DNA of 64,000 nt, taken from Mesorhizobium denitrificans (lineage in GTDB: Bacteria; Pseudomonadota; Alphaproteobacteria; Rhizobiales; Rhizobiaceae). The notes below the pieces were generated by a model. It saw only the letters and a program-made list of their open reading frames with translations. It did not search any database and was not told the origin of the DNA. How positions within the stretch are numbered: the first letter of the stretch is position 1; each line of letters starts with the position of its first letter. Of this stretch, positions 45,262 through 54,464 are shown one piece after another. Where the stretch lies: positions 186,001 to 250,000 of the forward strand of contig NZ_QURN01000001.1 of NCBI RefSeq assembly GCF_003403035.1, given 5' to 3'. A program made the translations under genes and the position numbers.

Positions 45262-46995
45262 ATGAGTGCCGTCAGCGCAACCTCGGCAGATATGGCTGAG
45301 ACTCGTCGCAAGAGTTTTGACCTTTCGATGCCTATCTTCATCTTCCTGGCGCTGTTGCTGACGGCGCTCGTCGCACTGCCTCTCTTCTGGATCATCTTCT
45401 ACAGCTTCAGAAGCGACACGGGTGCAGGCGCGACGCTGGAAAACTTTGTCACACTGGTTACAGATTCGACATTGCTGCAAGCCTACGGGTTGGCCATCGG
45501 CATGTCGCTCGCGGTGGGATTGCTGTCATGTGTCGTTGCCACACCGATGGCGTGGCTCGTGGCGCGCACCGACCTGCCTGGCAGGAAATGGATACGGATG
45601 CTGGTGACGGCGTCGTTTGTTACGCCGCCGTTTCTCGGCGCGATTGCCTATGAGATTCTGGCTGCACCAAACACCGGTCTGGCAAACGTTGTTTACCGCA
45701 AAATCTTCGGGCTGGACCAGTCAACAGTGCTGGTGAATATCTACACCTTCTCCGGGTTGGTTTTCGCCATCGCCTGCTTCACCTTTCCATATGTATTTAC
45801 ACTCGTTTCCAACGCCTTGGATAAGGTACCATCCGACCTCGAGGATGCGTCTTCCATTCTTGGCGGCAATGCGATGACGACGCTTCGCAAAGTGACCATT
45901 CCAATGGTTCTCCCAGCGATGCTGGCCGGCACGCTCATCGCGATTCTGCAATCGCTTACGATGTTCGGTTCGCCGGCCATCATTGCACTGCCTGCCGGCT
46001 TCCATGTCATCACGACGAAAATCTGGAGCCTTTTCCAGTTTCCGCCACGGCTCGGATTGGCTGCCGCCTCCGCTATTCCATTGCTGATCCTGACGATCAT
46101 CCTGCTGCAAACGCAGAAGGCAATACTCGGTCGCAAGGGCTATACGGTGTTAGGCGGCAAGAGCGGTTCGCCCAGATTGACGAAGTTCGGACGCTGGAAA
46201 TGGGTGGCTATCGCATTCGTGCTCACCGTACTGTCGCTGACGATTTTCTTCCCCTATCTCGCGCTGGTCAAAACCGCGTTCACGAACACCGTCGGTGATC
46301 CGCTCACGTGGGACACGCTGACGCTGAAGCACTGGAACTTCGTGCTGTTCGAGTTTTCGGCAACGCGCCTTGCCATGTGGAACACAATGCTGCTGGGTGT
46401 GCTGACGGCAACCGCAGTCACCGCGATTGCACTCGTGGTTTCCTATCTGGTGGTGCGTCGTTCGGTGACAGGATCGAAATATCTCGGTTTGCTCGCAACG
46501 GCTCCGGTCGCAATTCCCGGCATTGTTCTCGGCGTCGGCCTGTTTCTCAGCTATGCGAATCCAACCTTCCAGCTCTATGGAACGCTCTGGATTCTCCTGA
46601 TCGCGTTCATGACCATCGAGTTGCCGGCCGGATACCAGCAAATGTCGTCGTCATTCGCCGGCGTTCACCCCGAACTTGAGGAAGCCGGGCGCATTCTGGG
46701 CGCATCGCGCATGACGACATTGCGGCACATTACAGCGCCGCTCTTGCGAACAAGCGTTGTGGCGGCGTGGTGTTTCGTCTTCGTGGGCACGATCCGCGAG
46801 CTATCGGCGACGATCTTGCTGACTACAGCAAACACGAAGCTCGTATCGGTGATCATCTATGATTTGAACGAAAGCGGCGACCTCGGAGCCATCTGTGTGC
46901 TTGGCATTCTGCTGCTGCTGATTTCCTTCGCGGTTGTATATGTCGCCAATCGTGTGCCGGTTCTGGGTGGAGCACAGATGAGCACGCGCGGTTGA
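45262..46995 (+). CDS. Fused ABC transporter permease (two modules in one protein)
   Basis: A 577-residue inner-membrane protein with about 12 membrane segments, formed by two permease modules in tandem. Each module has an EAA loop that contacts the ATPase: DLEDASSILGGNAMTTLRKV in the first half and LEEAGRILGASRMTTLRHIT in the second. This is the FbpB-type fused layout. It starts 5 bases after the binding-protein stop. Together the three genes make a complete importer, probably for the substrate of this cluster. Confidence 0.93.
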   Translation: MSAVSATSADMAETRRKSFDLSMPIFIFLALLLTALVALPLFWIIFYSFRSDTGAGATLENFVTLVTDSTLLQAYGLAIGMSLAVGLLSCVVATPMAWLVARTDLPGRKWIRMLVTASFVTPPFLGAIAYEILAAPNTGLANVVYRKIFGLDQSTVLVNIYTFSGLVFAIACFTFPYVFTLVSNALDKVPSDLEDASSILGGNAMTTLRKVTIPMVLPAMLAGTLIAILQSLTMFGSPAIIALPAGFHVITTKIWSLFQFPPRLGLAAASAIPLLILTIILLQTQKAILGRKGYTVLGGKSGSPRLTKFGRWKWVAIAFVLTVLSLTIFFPYLALVKTAFTNTVGDPLTWDTLTLKHWNFVLFEFSATRLAMWNTMLLGVLTATAVTAIALVVSYLVVRRSVTGSKYLGLLATAPVAIPGIVLGVGLFLSYANPTFQLYGTLWILLIAFMTIELPAGYQQMSSSFAGVHPELEEAGRILGASRMTTLRHITAPLLRTSVVAAWCFVFVGTIRELSATILLTTANTKLVSVIIYDLNESGDLGAICVLGILLLLISFAVVYVANRVPVLGGAQMSTRG

Positions 46996-47104
46996 GGTGA
47001 CAGTGGAAAGGATGTGGCGTGGGGATTGTTCACGCTACGCCTGCTGATAAAGATTGGCCGATAGGCGGCTACGCAATCATGCGAGAGCGCACCAAGAGGC
47101 AGAC

Positions 47105-47797
47105 ATGGCAAACAAGCCTGCACAGCAAAGCTTGGCAGCGATTGACTTCCTGAGAACACGTTCACTCAGCAACGTGGTTCAGGGGGAGATCGAGCGTATG
47201 ATTATCGACGGCGAACTTACGCCGAACGAGCGGATCAACGAAAATGCGCTTTCGCAGAAACTTGGCGTGAGCCGCGGGCCAATCAGAGAAGCTTGCAGCG
47301 CGATTGCCGCCTTGGGGCTTATCGAAATCATTCCCAATCGCGGGTTCTTCGTCAGAGCGCTGACAAATGACGAGGCGCAGGATTTGTCCGAAGCACGGGC
47401 GGGCGTTTTCGGATGCATGGCCATGCTGCTGGCGGAGAGGATCACCGACAAACAGGTTACGGAACTGCGCGGCCTGTTGAAGAAGATGGACGAAATCGCA
47501 GCCACGGGCGAAGTACACGATTACTACCCGGTCAACCTGACATTCCATCGGCGGCTTGCCGAAATGGCGGGAAACAAGAGGCTGGAGTCCATCTATCAGA
47601 GCTTTGTTCGGGAGCTGCATATCCAGCGCTATCGCGCCCTTGCGAGCGGAGACACGCTTGCAGTTTCCAATGCAGAGCACAATGCGATTGTCGAGGCGCT
47701 GGCAGCACGTGATCCGCTGGGCGCCTTCGCAGCAGGCCGCGCGCACATCATGAACGGAATAGAGCGGACCCGAAAGGCGGGCGAACCGCAAGCCTAA
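47105..47797 (+). CDS. GntR-family regulator with FCD domain (copy 1)
   Basis: A 230-residue regulator. The winged helix spans about residues 20–85: VVQGEIERMIIDGELTPNER, then ENALSQKLGVSRGPIREACS, then LIEIIPNRGFFVR. An all-helical FCD ligand domain follows, with NLTFHRRLAEMAGN and AEHNAIVEALAARDP marking the metal/ligand site histidines. ATG 47105 has AAGAGGC before it. It lies between the ABC importer and the first MmgE/PrpD gene, whose promoter carries operator B. Confidence 0.92.
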   Translation: MANKPAQQSLAAIDFLRTRSLSNVVQGEIERMIIDGELTPNERINENALSQKLGVSRGPIREACSAIAALGLIEIIPNRGFFVRALTNDEAQDLSEARAGVFGCMAMLLAERITDKQVTELRGLLKKMDEIAATGEVHDYYPVNLTFHRRLAEMAGNKRLESIYQSFVRELHIQRYRALASGDTLAVSNAEHNAIVEALAARDPLGAFAAGRAHIMNGIERTRKAGEPQA

Positions 47798-47831
47798 AGT
47801 TTAGAGCAAAAGGCGCACGCGTCGCGATCAT

Positions 47832-47845
47832 AATTGTTGACAATT
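47832..47845. promoter_or_regulatory. Operator site B (AATTGT-TG-ACAATT)
   Basis: A perfect dyad with 6-base arms, AATTGT and ACAATT, around TG, followed directly by a second half-like GACAAT (47846–47851). It lies 59 bases before the start of the first MmgE/PrpD gene and 35 bases after the GntR copy 1 stop. The arms match the sites at 55434 and 59496. Confidence 0.65.
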
Positions 47846-47903
47846 GACAATCTTCAGGCAAAACAGCCAGTAGATTTCGGCCAGGGAGCGACAAGAGGAC
47901 AGG

Positions 47904-49319
47904 ATGAACAAGTTCAGCACGACGGACGTCGAACTCACGAAATATGTGGCCGAATTTATCGTGAATGCGCGGGTTGAAGACCTGTCCAGCGAAGTGGTCG
48001 AGGTTGGAAAAAAGTCGATCCTTGATGGCTTTGGCCTTGCGTTATCTGGGTCGGTTGCAAAGAGCGGCGAACTCGTGCGCCAGCATCTGGATGATCTTGG
48101 ATTGGCAGAAGGCGGCGCTACGGTGATTGGCGGTGGGCGCAAGGTCGCGCCGCGCTTTGCCGCTTTCGCAAATGGCGTGGGCATTCACGCAGACGATTAC
48201 GACGATACACAGCTCGCGGTGGCGAAGGATCGTGTTTACGGCCTGCTGACGCACCCGACCGCTCCGGCGCTGCCAGCGGCATTTGCAATGGCGGAGATAA
48301 AGAAGTCGAGCGGGCGTGACTTCATGCTGGCCTACCATCTCGGCGTGGAGGTAGAGTGCAAAATCGCAGAGGCGATTGCGCCGCGCCACTACCAGACCGG
48401 CTTCCATGCGACGGCAACCTGCGGAACCTTCGCGGCTGCTGCGGCGGCCTCTAAACTGCTCGGTTTCGACGTTGCAACCACGCAGCGCGCGCTCTCGATT
48501 GCAGGCAGCCAGTCTGCCGGATTGCGCGAGAACTTCGGCACCATGACGAAGCCGTTTCATGCGGGCCGGTCGTCCGAGAGCGGCGTCGCTGCGGCGCAAT
48601 TCGCTTCCTACGGATGGACGGCTACGCCTAAGATCCTCGAGGCTCCGCGCGGGTTCTTCAGTGCTGCTGGTGGGGGCTACGACCTGCAGGCAATTTACGG
48701 AAAGCTGGGAAGCCCCTGGACGTTTGCTGATCCGGGCGTATCCATCAAGCCGCATCCGTCAGGCTCGCTCACCCATCCGGGCATGACCGAAATGCTGCGG
48801 CTCATCAAGAAACATGACATCAAGCCGCAGGATGTTGCGCATGTTCGTGTCGGCACCAATTCCAATATGCCGAACGCGCTCATTCACCACAGGCCGAAGG
48901 ACGAATTGCAGGCAAAGTTCTCGATGGAATTCTGCATGGCGATCCTGCTGCTTGAGCGTCGTGCTGGTCTGCGCGAATTCACAGACGAAGTAGTGGAGCG
49001 CGACGACGTCAAGAAAATGATCGAGAAGGTCGACTTTGTCGTCGACGATGATGCTGAAGCCGCTGGCTATCACCTGATGACGACCATCATTGATATTGAC
49101 CTCAAGGATGGGCGGCGCATTTCGGGTCGCGCCGATTTCGGCAAGGGCAGCCCTGCTTTCCCGATGAGCTATGACGAGGTTGCGGACAAATTCAGGGAGA
49201 ACGCTGAGTTCGCGGGTATGGGCAAAGATCGGTGCAGCGAGATCGTTGAGCTGGTCCGCTCGATTGAGAAGCAAGGCTCTGTCGCCGGATTGGCCGAGCG
49301 GCTGATCTCAGTTCGCTGA
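47904..49319 (+). CDS. MmgE/PrpD family protein (copy 1)
   Basis: A 471-residue protein of the MmgE/PrpD fold, which includes 2-methylcitrate dehydratase, cis-aconitate decarboxylase and iminodisuccinate epimerase. Seen are ADDYDDTQLAVAK near residue 100 (the DYDDT-type motif), GLRENFGTMTKPFHAGRSSE near 215, and the lid region IKPHPSGSLTHP. No cofactor is needed in this fold. It starts the run PrpD–AbrB–PrpD–dehydrogenase, and operator B lies at its promoter. The substrate is unknown; a branched or substituted dicarboxylate is likely. Confidence 0.9.
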   Translation: MNKFSTTDVELTKYVAEFIVNARVEDLSSEVVEVGKKSILDGFGLALSGSVAKSGELVRQHLDDLGLAEGGATVIGGGRKVAPRFAAFANGVGIHADDYDDTQLAVAKDRVYGLLTHPTAPALPAAFAMAEIKKSSGRDFMLAYHLGVEVECKIAEAIAPRHYQTGFHATATCGTFAAAAAASKLLGFDVATTQRALSIAGSQSAGLRENFGTMTKPFHAGRSSESGVAAAQFASYGWTATPKILEAPRGFFSAAGGGYDLQAIYGKLGSPWTFADPGVSIKPHPSGSLTHPGMTEMLRLIKKHDIKPQDVAHVRVGTNSNMPNALIHHRPKDELQAKFSMEFCMAILLLERRAGLREFTDEVVERDDVKKMIEKVDFVVDDDAEAAGYHLMTTIIDIDLKDGRRISGRADFGKGSPAFPMSYDEVADKFRENAEFAGMGKDRCSEIVELVRSIEKQGSVAGLAERLISVR

Positions 49320-49340
49320 CGCTTTACGGCTGCATGCGCA

Positions 49341-50441
49341 ATGTCCAGCGATCCCAAAGCTGGGGCAGGTTTTTCGAACCTGACCAGAATAGCAATGTCT
49401 CTCACCATCGGTGCTGCGGGGGCGTTGTTCGGGGTCGTCGTTGGCCTGCCGCTGCCATACATGCTCGGACCGCTTCTGTTTGGAGCGCTCGCTGCATTCG
49501 CGGGTGCTCCGCTTTTGATGTTTCCCTACGGGCGAGAGATGGGGCAGGTGGTGGTTGGGATTGGCATCGGGCTGCGCTTCACGCCGGTCGTGGTAGTCGC
49601 AACTTTGAAGCTGCTGCCGGTAATGCTGCTTTCGACAGTGCTTATCATGATAACGACGACTGGCGCGGCGCTGCTTATGCGCAGGCTCGCGCAGGTGGAC
49701 CGCACGACAGCCTTCTTCTCGACTGCAGCCGCCGGAATTATCGAGATGGCGGTTATCGCGACCCAAAAGGGCGCAGACAGCAGCATTGTCGCGGTGACGC
49801 ATCTCGTGCGCGTGACCACAATCGTGGCGACCGTTCCGATACTTGTGACGCTGTTTGGCACACACGGCCATTTGCAGCAGGCGCATATTCCCTTCGACAC
49901 GGAAGCAATCCCGCTGATTGGTCTGTTGCTGGTTGCCGGTGCGCTTGGGTATTTGATCGCACCGCTGCGCATTCCCAACACATGGCTGATGGTGCCTGTG
50001 CTTCTTGGCGCGCTGGTTGCAGGTTTGGGCTTTGGCCCTTACGCGATTCCGCGCATTCTGCTGACGGTCGCGCAGGTGGTGATAGGTACATGGATTGGCA
50101 GCCGGTTTCGGCGCGATGTGCTGACAAGACTGCCGCGTATCACGATCACGGCGTTGATCATCACATTTTATCTGATCGTATCGGCAATGGTGATTGCGAC
50201 CATTGTCGTGGCGCTCAGCGATCTTTCATTCACCACCGCCGTGCTGGCAGTTGCGCCGGCCGGGATCACCGAAATGGTGCTAACCGCCACGGCGATGCAT
50301 CTGGACGCCGCGACGGTGACGGCGTTCCAGATAATGCGTATCGCGGTCGTCATGACGACCATTCAATTTACCTTCGCTGCGTTCGACAAACTCTCCGAAA
50401 AGTTTGCGACGCAGGACCGACACAGCAATGAAAGCGAATGA
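49341..50441 (+). CDS. AbrB-family membrane protein (copy 1)
   Basis: A 366-residue membrane protein with about 10–11 membrane segments in two internal halves. It has the AbrB duplication motif GLPLPYMLGPLLFGA in the first half and RIPNTWLMVPVLLGALVAGL in the second, and the paired AAAGIIEMAVIATQKGAD and APAGITEMVLTATAMHLDA. The family was named as putative ammonia monooxygenase regulator, but the fold is that of a transporter. It lies between two MmgE/PrpD genes and may move the substrate or a product. Confidence 0.88.
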   Translation: MSSDPKAGAGFSNLTRIAMSLTIGAAGALFGVVVGLPLPYMLGPLLFGALAAFAGAPLLMFPYGREMGQVVVGIGIGLRFTPVVVVATLKLLPVMLLSTVLIMITTTGAALLMRRLAQVDRTTAFFSTAAAGIIEMAVIATQKGADSSIVAVTHLVRVTTIVATVPILVTLFGTHGHLQQAHIPFDTEAIPLIGLLLVAGALGYLIAPLRIPNTWLMVPVLLGALVAGLGFGPYAIPRILLTVAQVVIGTWIGSRFRRDVLTRLPRITITALIITFYLIVSAMVIATIVVALSDLSFTTAVLAVAPAGITEMVLTATAMHLDAATVTAFQIMRIAVVMTTIQFTFAAFDKLSEKFATQDRHSNESE

Positions 50442-50451
50442 GGGGGAGCAA

Positions 50452-51798
50452 ATGAGCGAGACCGCCGTAACCCAGCAATTGGCGGCATGGACCGTCGGAA
50501 TGAAGTTCAAGGATATACCTGCGTCCGTTCGCGCAGAGGGCGTGCGTACCTTCGTCAATTGGCTGGGCTGCGCCGTTGGTGGCTCCGATCACGAGACGGT
50601 TGACCGCGCATTGGCCGTTGCGCTGCTCTTCACTGGTCCGAAAAGAGCGTCCGTCATCGGTCGGAAGGAACGTCTCGATGAACTGCATGCTGCGCTTATA
50701 AACGGCATTTCATCGCACGTGCTGGACTATGACGACACGCATTTGAAGACCATCGTGCACCCCGCGGGTCCGGTTGCGTCGGCGCTGTTGGCGGTGGCTG
50801 AGGAGCGCGGCATAAGGGGCAAGGATTTCATCACAGCGCTTATCGCCGGTGTTGAGGTGGAATGCCGGATCGCGAACTCGGTCTATCCAGACCACTATGA
50901 TCGTGGTTGGCACATAACCGGCACTGCCGGCGTTTTTGGCGCTGCGGCAGCGGTTGGGAAGCTCCTCAAGCTGAACAAGCAGCAGATGACCTGGGCATTT
51001 GGTCTTGCCGCAACGCAGTCCTCGGGGCTGCGCGAAATGTTCGGAACGATGACCAAGAGCTTCCATCCGGGGCGCGCGGCACAAAACGGCGCTATGGCCG
51101 CGTTTCTCGCCAAGGCCAACTATGACAGTTCGGAGCGCGGCATCGAAGCTCCGCGTGGGTTCGCAAATGTGCTTTCGACAAAACAGGACTACAACGAGAT
51201 TCTCGGCAAGCTTGGCGAGGTCTGGGAAGCCGGTCTCAACACCTATAAGCCCTATGCCTGTGGGATAGTCATCCACCCAACCATCGACGGCTGCCAGCAG
51301 CTGAAGGAAAAGCTCGGCAGTCGTGTGAAGCAGATAAAGTCGGTTGAACTGACAACACATCCGCTCGTGCTTGAGCTGACGGGAAAGAGGACGCCGCGCA
51401 CCGGCCTGGAAGGCAAGTTCAGTGTCTATCACTCGGCCGCAACTGCTCTGCTCCGCGGCGACGGCTCGCCTACCGCGTTCACCGATGAAGCTGTGCGCAA
51501 CAAGGCAATCATCGCACTACGCGACAAGGTCAACGCCAAGGCCGATGCGAGCGTGCATGAAGATGCCGTGCACATCACCGTGACATTCGAGGATGGAGCG
51601 GTCGAGAAGCTGCATGTCGAACACGCAATCGGCAGTCTGCACAAGCCATTGTCCGACGAGGCCATTACCGAGAAGTTCACCCGGCAGTCAGACCCAATTC
51701 TTGGCGAGAAGGCGACGAGGAAACTCATCGATACCGCCTGGAAAGTTGCTGATCTGGGCGATGTCGGAATCGTTGCACGCGCCTCGCGCAAGAAGTGA
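50452..51798 (+). CDS. MmgE/PrpD family protein (copy 2)
   Basis: A 448-residue paralogue of copy 1. It keeps SHVLDYDDTHLKTIVHPAGP near residue 85, GLREMFGTMTKSFHPGRAAQ near 200, and CGIVIHPTIDGCQQLKEKLG. The start ATG 50452 has AGGGGGAGCAA before it; longer in-frame starts overlap the AbrB gene. It is 10 bases downstream of that gene and 7 bases before a dehydrogenase. Two PrpD-type proteins in one transcript could act on successive intermediates or form a hetero-oligomer. Confidence 0.9.
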   Translation: MSETAVTQQLAAWTVGMKFKDIPASVRAEGVRTFVNWLGCAVGGSDHETVDRALAVALLFTGPKRASVIGRKERLDELHAALINGISSHVLDYDDTHLKTIVHPAGPVASALLAVAEERGIRGKDFITALIAGVEVECRIANSVYPDHYDRGWHITGTAGVFGAAAAVGKLLKLNKQQMTWAFGLAATQSSGLREMFGTMTKSFHPGRAAQNGAMAAFLAKANYDSSERGIEAPRGFANVLSTKQDYNEILGKLGEVWEAGLNTYKPYACGIVIHPTIDGCQQLKEKLGSRVKQIKSVELTTHPLVLELTGKRTPRTGLEGKFSVYHSAATALLRGDGSPTAFTDEAVRNKAIIALRDKVNAKADASVHEDAVHITVTFEDGAVEKLHVEHAIGSLHKPLSDEAITEKFTRQSDPILGEKATRKLIDTAWKVADLGDVGIVARASRKK

Positions 51799-51805
51799 GG
51801 GTTCG

Positions 51806-52891
51806 ATGTCCGCGCATCTGACAATAGGTATTTTGAACGGCGACGATATCGGCCTGGAAATTGTCCCGGCAGCAGTTGAAGTCGTCAAAGCTGCTGCCGC
51901 GCAAACCGGCCTTAACATCGACTGGCGACCCATGCCGCTTGGCCGCACGGCGCTGGACACGCACGGCTCCACTTTTCCTGAAGGCACAATTGAAGCGCTT
52001 CAGAAAATGGATGGGTTCATTCTCGGGCCCATCGGCCATCAGGCTTATCCGAAGGTTGCTGGCGCGATCAATCCGCATCCAATCTTGCGCAAGCGCTTCA
52101 ATCTGTTCGCCAATGTGCGTCCCACGCGCTCGTTTCCCGGATTGGGCGCGATTTACGACGACATCGACCTCGTGATTGTGCGCGAAAACAATGAGGGCTT
52201 TCAGCCTGATCGCAATGTTGTCGCGGGTTCGGGAGAATTTCGCCCAACCGAGGACATGACCATTTCCGTACGTGTGATCTCGCGTCTGGGCTCGTCACGC
52301 GTTGCGCGCGCTGCCTTCGAAATTGCGCAGCAGCGCAAGAAGCGCCTGACGGTCGTGCACAAGAACACGGTTTTCAAGCTGGGCTGCGGCATGTTTGTCG
52401 AGGAATGTTATCGCGTCGCGAAGGAGTTTCCCGATGTCGCGGTGAACGAGGTGATCGTTGACACGATGGCGATGCGGCTCATTCGTGATCCGCAAAGTTT
52501 TGATGTTGTGGTCACGACCAATATGTTCGGTGACATCCTGACCGATGAAGCCGCTGGCCTTGTCGGTGGGCTGGGCATGGCGCCCGGCCTGTGCATCGGC
52601 GAGGGCGCGATTGCGATGGCGCAGGCGACGCATGGATCTGCACCCGACATTGCAGGCAAGGGAATTGCGAATCCCTACGCAATGATCGAATCCGCGCGAA
52701 TGCTCATAGAATGGCTAGGACATAATCGCGAGATCGCGCAGGCGGTTGAGGCTTCGCGTATCATGGATGCGGCGATTGCAGCGGCTTTGGCCAATCCTGC
52801 GACACGCACCAAGGATATACGCGGCACGGGCGGAACGGCCGACATGACACGCGGTATTCTTGACGCGATGAAGCTTAAGTCCGCGGCCTAG
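51806..52891 (+). CDS. Isopropylmalate/isocitrate dehydrogenase family enzyme (copy 2)
   Basis: A 361-residue decarboxylating dehydrogenase, the most divergent of the three. It has IGILNGDDIGLEIVPAAVEV, VIVRENNEGFQPDRN, VVHKNTVFKLGCGMFVEECY, TNMFGDILTDEAAGLVGGLG and THGSAPDIAGKGIANPYAMI. The nucleotide-loop and active-site Arg/Lys/Asp positions are all occupied, so it should be active. The start ATG 51806 is preceded by GTGAGGG. Its stop lies 1 base from that of the convergent rhodanese gene. Confidence 0.88.
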   Translation: MSAHLTIGILNGDDIGLEIVPAAVEVVKAAAAQTGLNIDWRPMPLGRTALDTHGSTFPEGTIEALQKMDGFILGPIGHQAYPKVAGAINPHPILRKRFNLFANVRPTRSFPGLGAIYDDIDLVIVRENNEGFQPDRNVVAGSGEFRPTEDMTISVRVISRLGSSRVARAAFEIAQQRKKRLTVVHKNTVFKLGCGMFVEECYRVAKEFPDVAVNEVIVDTMAMRLIRDPQSFDVVVTTNMFGDILTDEAAGLVGGLGMAPGLCIGEGAIAMAQATHGSAPDIAGKGIANPYAMIESARMLIEWLGHNREIAQAVEASRIMDAAIAAALANPATRTKDIRGTGGTADMTRGILDAMKLKSAA

Positions 52892-52892
52892 G

Positions 52893-54464
52893 CTAACGCG
52901 CAAACGGGCTTGGGCCGATGCGATATTCGTTTCGCTCGGCGGGGTCGAGTTGTGCGACAAGACCCATTTCCCACTCAAGATACCGCTTGGCAGATTCCAT
53001 ATTTCCATCGTGACGATCATGGACAAAAAAGAGGAAATCTATGGCCGACGCATCGTCAGGCTCCTTGGGAGTTTGAACAATCGGCAAACCTTGTGATGCC
53101 CACTCCGAGAGACTTCCGGTGAGGAGACGAACATCTGTGTACCCTGCCTCAACGAGGTCATCGGCAATCAGCTTGGCCTGCGGCGTTTCGCCAGCGACAA
53201 AAATAGCGGCATCAATTGGCAGTTGCATGTCAGGCAGGCGCGGGCGGATGCACCAGCACGCGCCATCGAGATGGCCCGCCCGATAGACGATGGAGTTGCG
53301 CGCGTCGAGCAGAATGGCTCCACCTTTGACGGCGTTCATAGCTTCGCGCGCGCTTACATCGGCCAGGATGGAATTGAGCTTCGGCCCTTCGTTGGGTTTC
53401 GCACCTGGCTGTGCGTCTGGAACGACGTAGACGTCATAGCCGAGCGCCTGCAGGAACGTTGCCGCAATAGCGCTTCTAAGACCGGTGTCGCAGGTGAGCG
53501 CAATACGAGCGCGCCGCACGCCAACCCATTGGTCGGTTGCCTGCACTATCTGCACGCAGGGTGCGCTACGTGCATTGGGTGAAGTGCCGGCAGCAAATTC
53601 TTCCGCAGAACGCACATCGAGTAGGTAGAGCGTACGATCTGAATCGCTGGCGAGAGCAGTGATTTCGTTGCGCGTGATTAGCGGAATTTCATATCGGCTG
53701 CAGATCGCTCGCGCACTGGCACGGCTGCGTTCCAAATCAACGGCGTCCAGTTCGGGCAATGCCTCCGGCTTGTTTTGGAGCGCGAGTTTGCGACCGGATA
53801 GCGTCCATCCCTGTGTGCCATTCTCAAGCGCGAATATGGGGTTCCCAACCCCTGCCAGCGCAAGCCCTGCCGCGCCGACTATACTGCGTGTTCGACCTGC
53901 GCAGTGGACGATTACGGGGGCGGTGCTGCCTGCCGATACCTTGCCAAACCGATGAGGAAGCTCGCCGTTGGGTAGGGATCGCGCACCAGGAATGGAAGCC
54001 TTTCGAAACTCCTGGGCAGGGCGACCGTCGAACAGATTGACCGTGCGGGTAGATCGCCATTCATCAAGCGTTTCGACATCAATCGATGGCACATGCCATT
54101 CATGTTCGAGCAATTCACCGAGCGTTTTGCTTGGCAGATTGACGCCCTTGAAAAGCGTGAAACCTGCAGCGGCCCACCCATGTACGCCATCAATGATCCA
54201 CGAGACATTGGTGTAGCCCAACCTCGTGAGGATCGCAGCGCAACGTTCCGCAATGCCGTCGCCGGAGTCGATAAGAATGATCGATACGCTCACGCGTGGC
54301 ACCAGATCGCCGATTGCAAATTCCAGCGTGCTGAACGGGCAGGGGACAGCCAGAAATGGATGCCCCTCGCCGAACTGGCCGTGCTCACGAACATCAAGCA
54401 AGGCGACCTCACCAGACCCGTGAACTCTGGTCTTTGCGTCTGCTGCCGTGATGGCGCCCGGCAT
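52893..54464 (-). CDS. Four-domain rhodanese-like sulfurtransferase
   Basis: A 523-residue protein made of four rhodanese-like domains, at roughly residues 5–115, 130–240, 290–385 and 400–490. Domain 2 has the classical active loop HCAGRTRS and domain 3 TCDTGLRS, so these can form a persulfide. Domains 1 (DSGDGIAE) and 4 (VAGETPQA) have no cysteine there and are probably structural. A helical tail follows. The start ATG overlaps the stop of the hydrolase gene (TGATG), so the two are coupled. It is presumably a sulfur-transfer or cyanide-handling step, not shown by sequence. Confidence 0.86.
   Translation of the reverse strand: MPGAITAADAKTRVHGSGEVALLDVREHGQFGEGHPFLAVPCPFSTLEFAIGDLVPRVSVSIILIDSGDGIAERCAAILTRLGYTNVSWIIDGVHGWAAAGFTLFKGVNLPSKTLGELLEHEWHVPSIDVETLDEWRSTRTVNLFDGRPAQEFRKASIPGARSLPNGELPHRFGKVSAGSTAPVIVHCAGRTRSIVGAAGLALAGVGNPIFALENGTQGWTLSGRKLALQNKPEALPELDAVDLERSRASARAICSRYEIPLITRNEITALASDSDRTLYLLDVRSAEEFAAGTSPNARSAPCVQIVQATDQWVGVRRARIALTCDTGLRSAIAATFLQALGYDVYVVPDAQPGAKPNEGPKLNSILADVSAREAMNAVKGGAILLDARNSIVYRAGHLDGACWCIRPRLPDMQLPIDAAIFVAGETPQAKLIADDLVEAGYTDVRLLTGSLSEWASQGLPIVQTPKEPDDASAIDFLFFVHDRHDGNMESAKRYLEWEMGLVAQLDPAERNEYRIGPSPFAR

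Noticed and set aside
43116-46995. Calling the ABC importer an iron transporter
   Set aside because: Family resemblance to FbpABC is real, but the ferric-ligand tyrosines are not evident and the setting is organic-acid catabolism.
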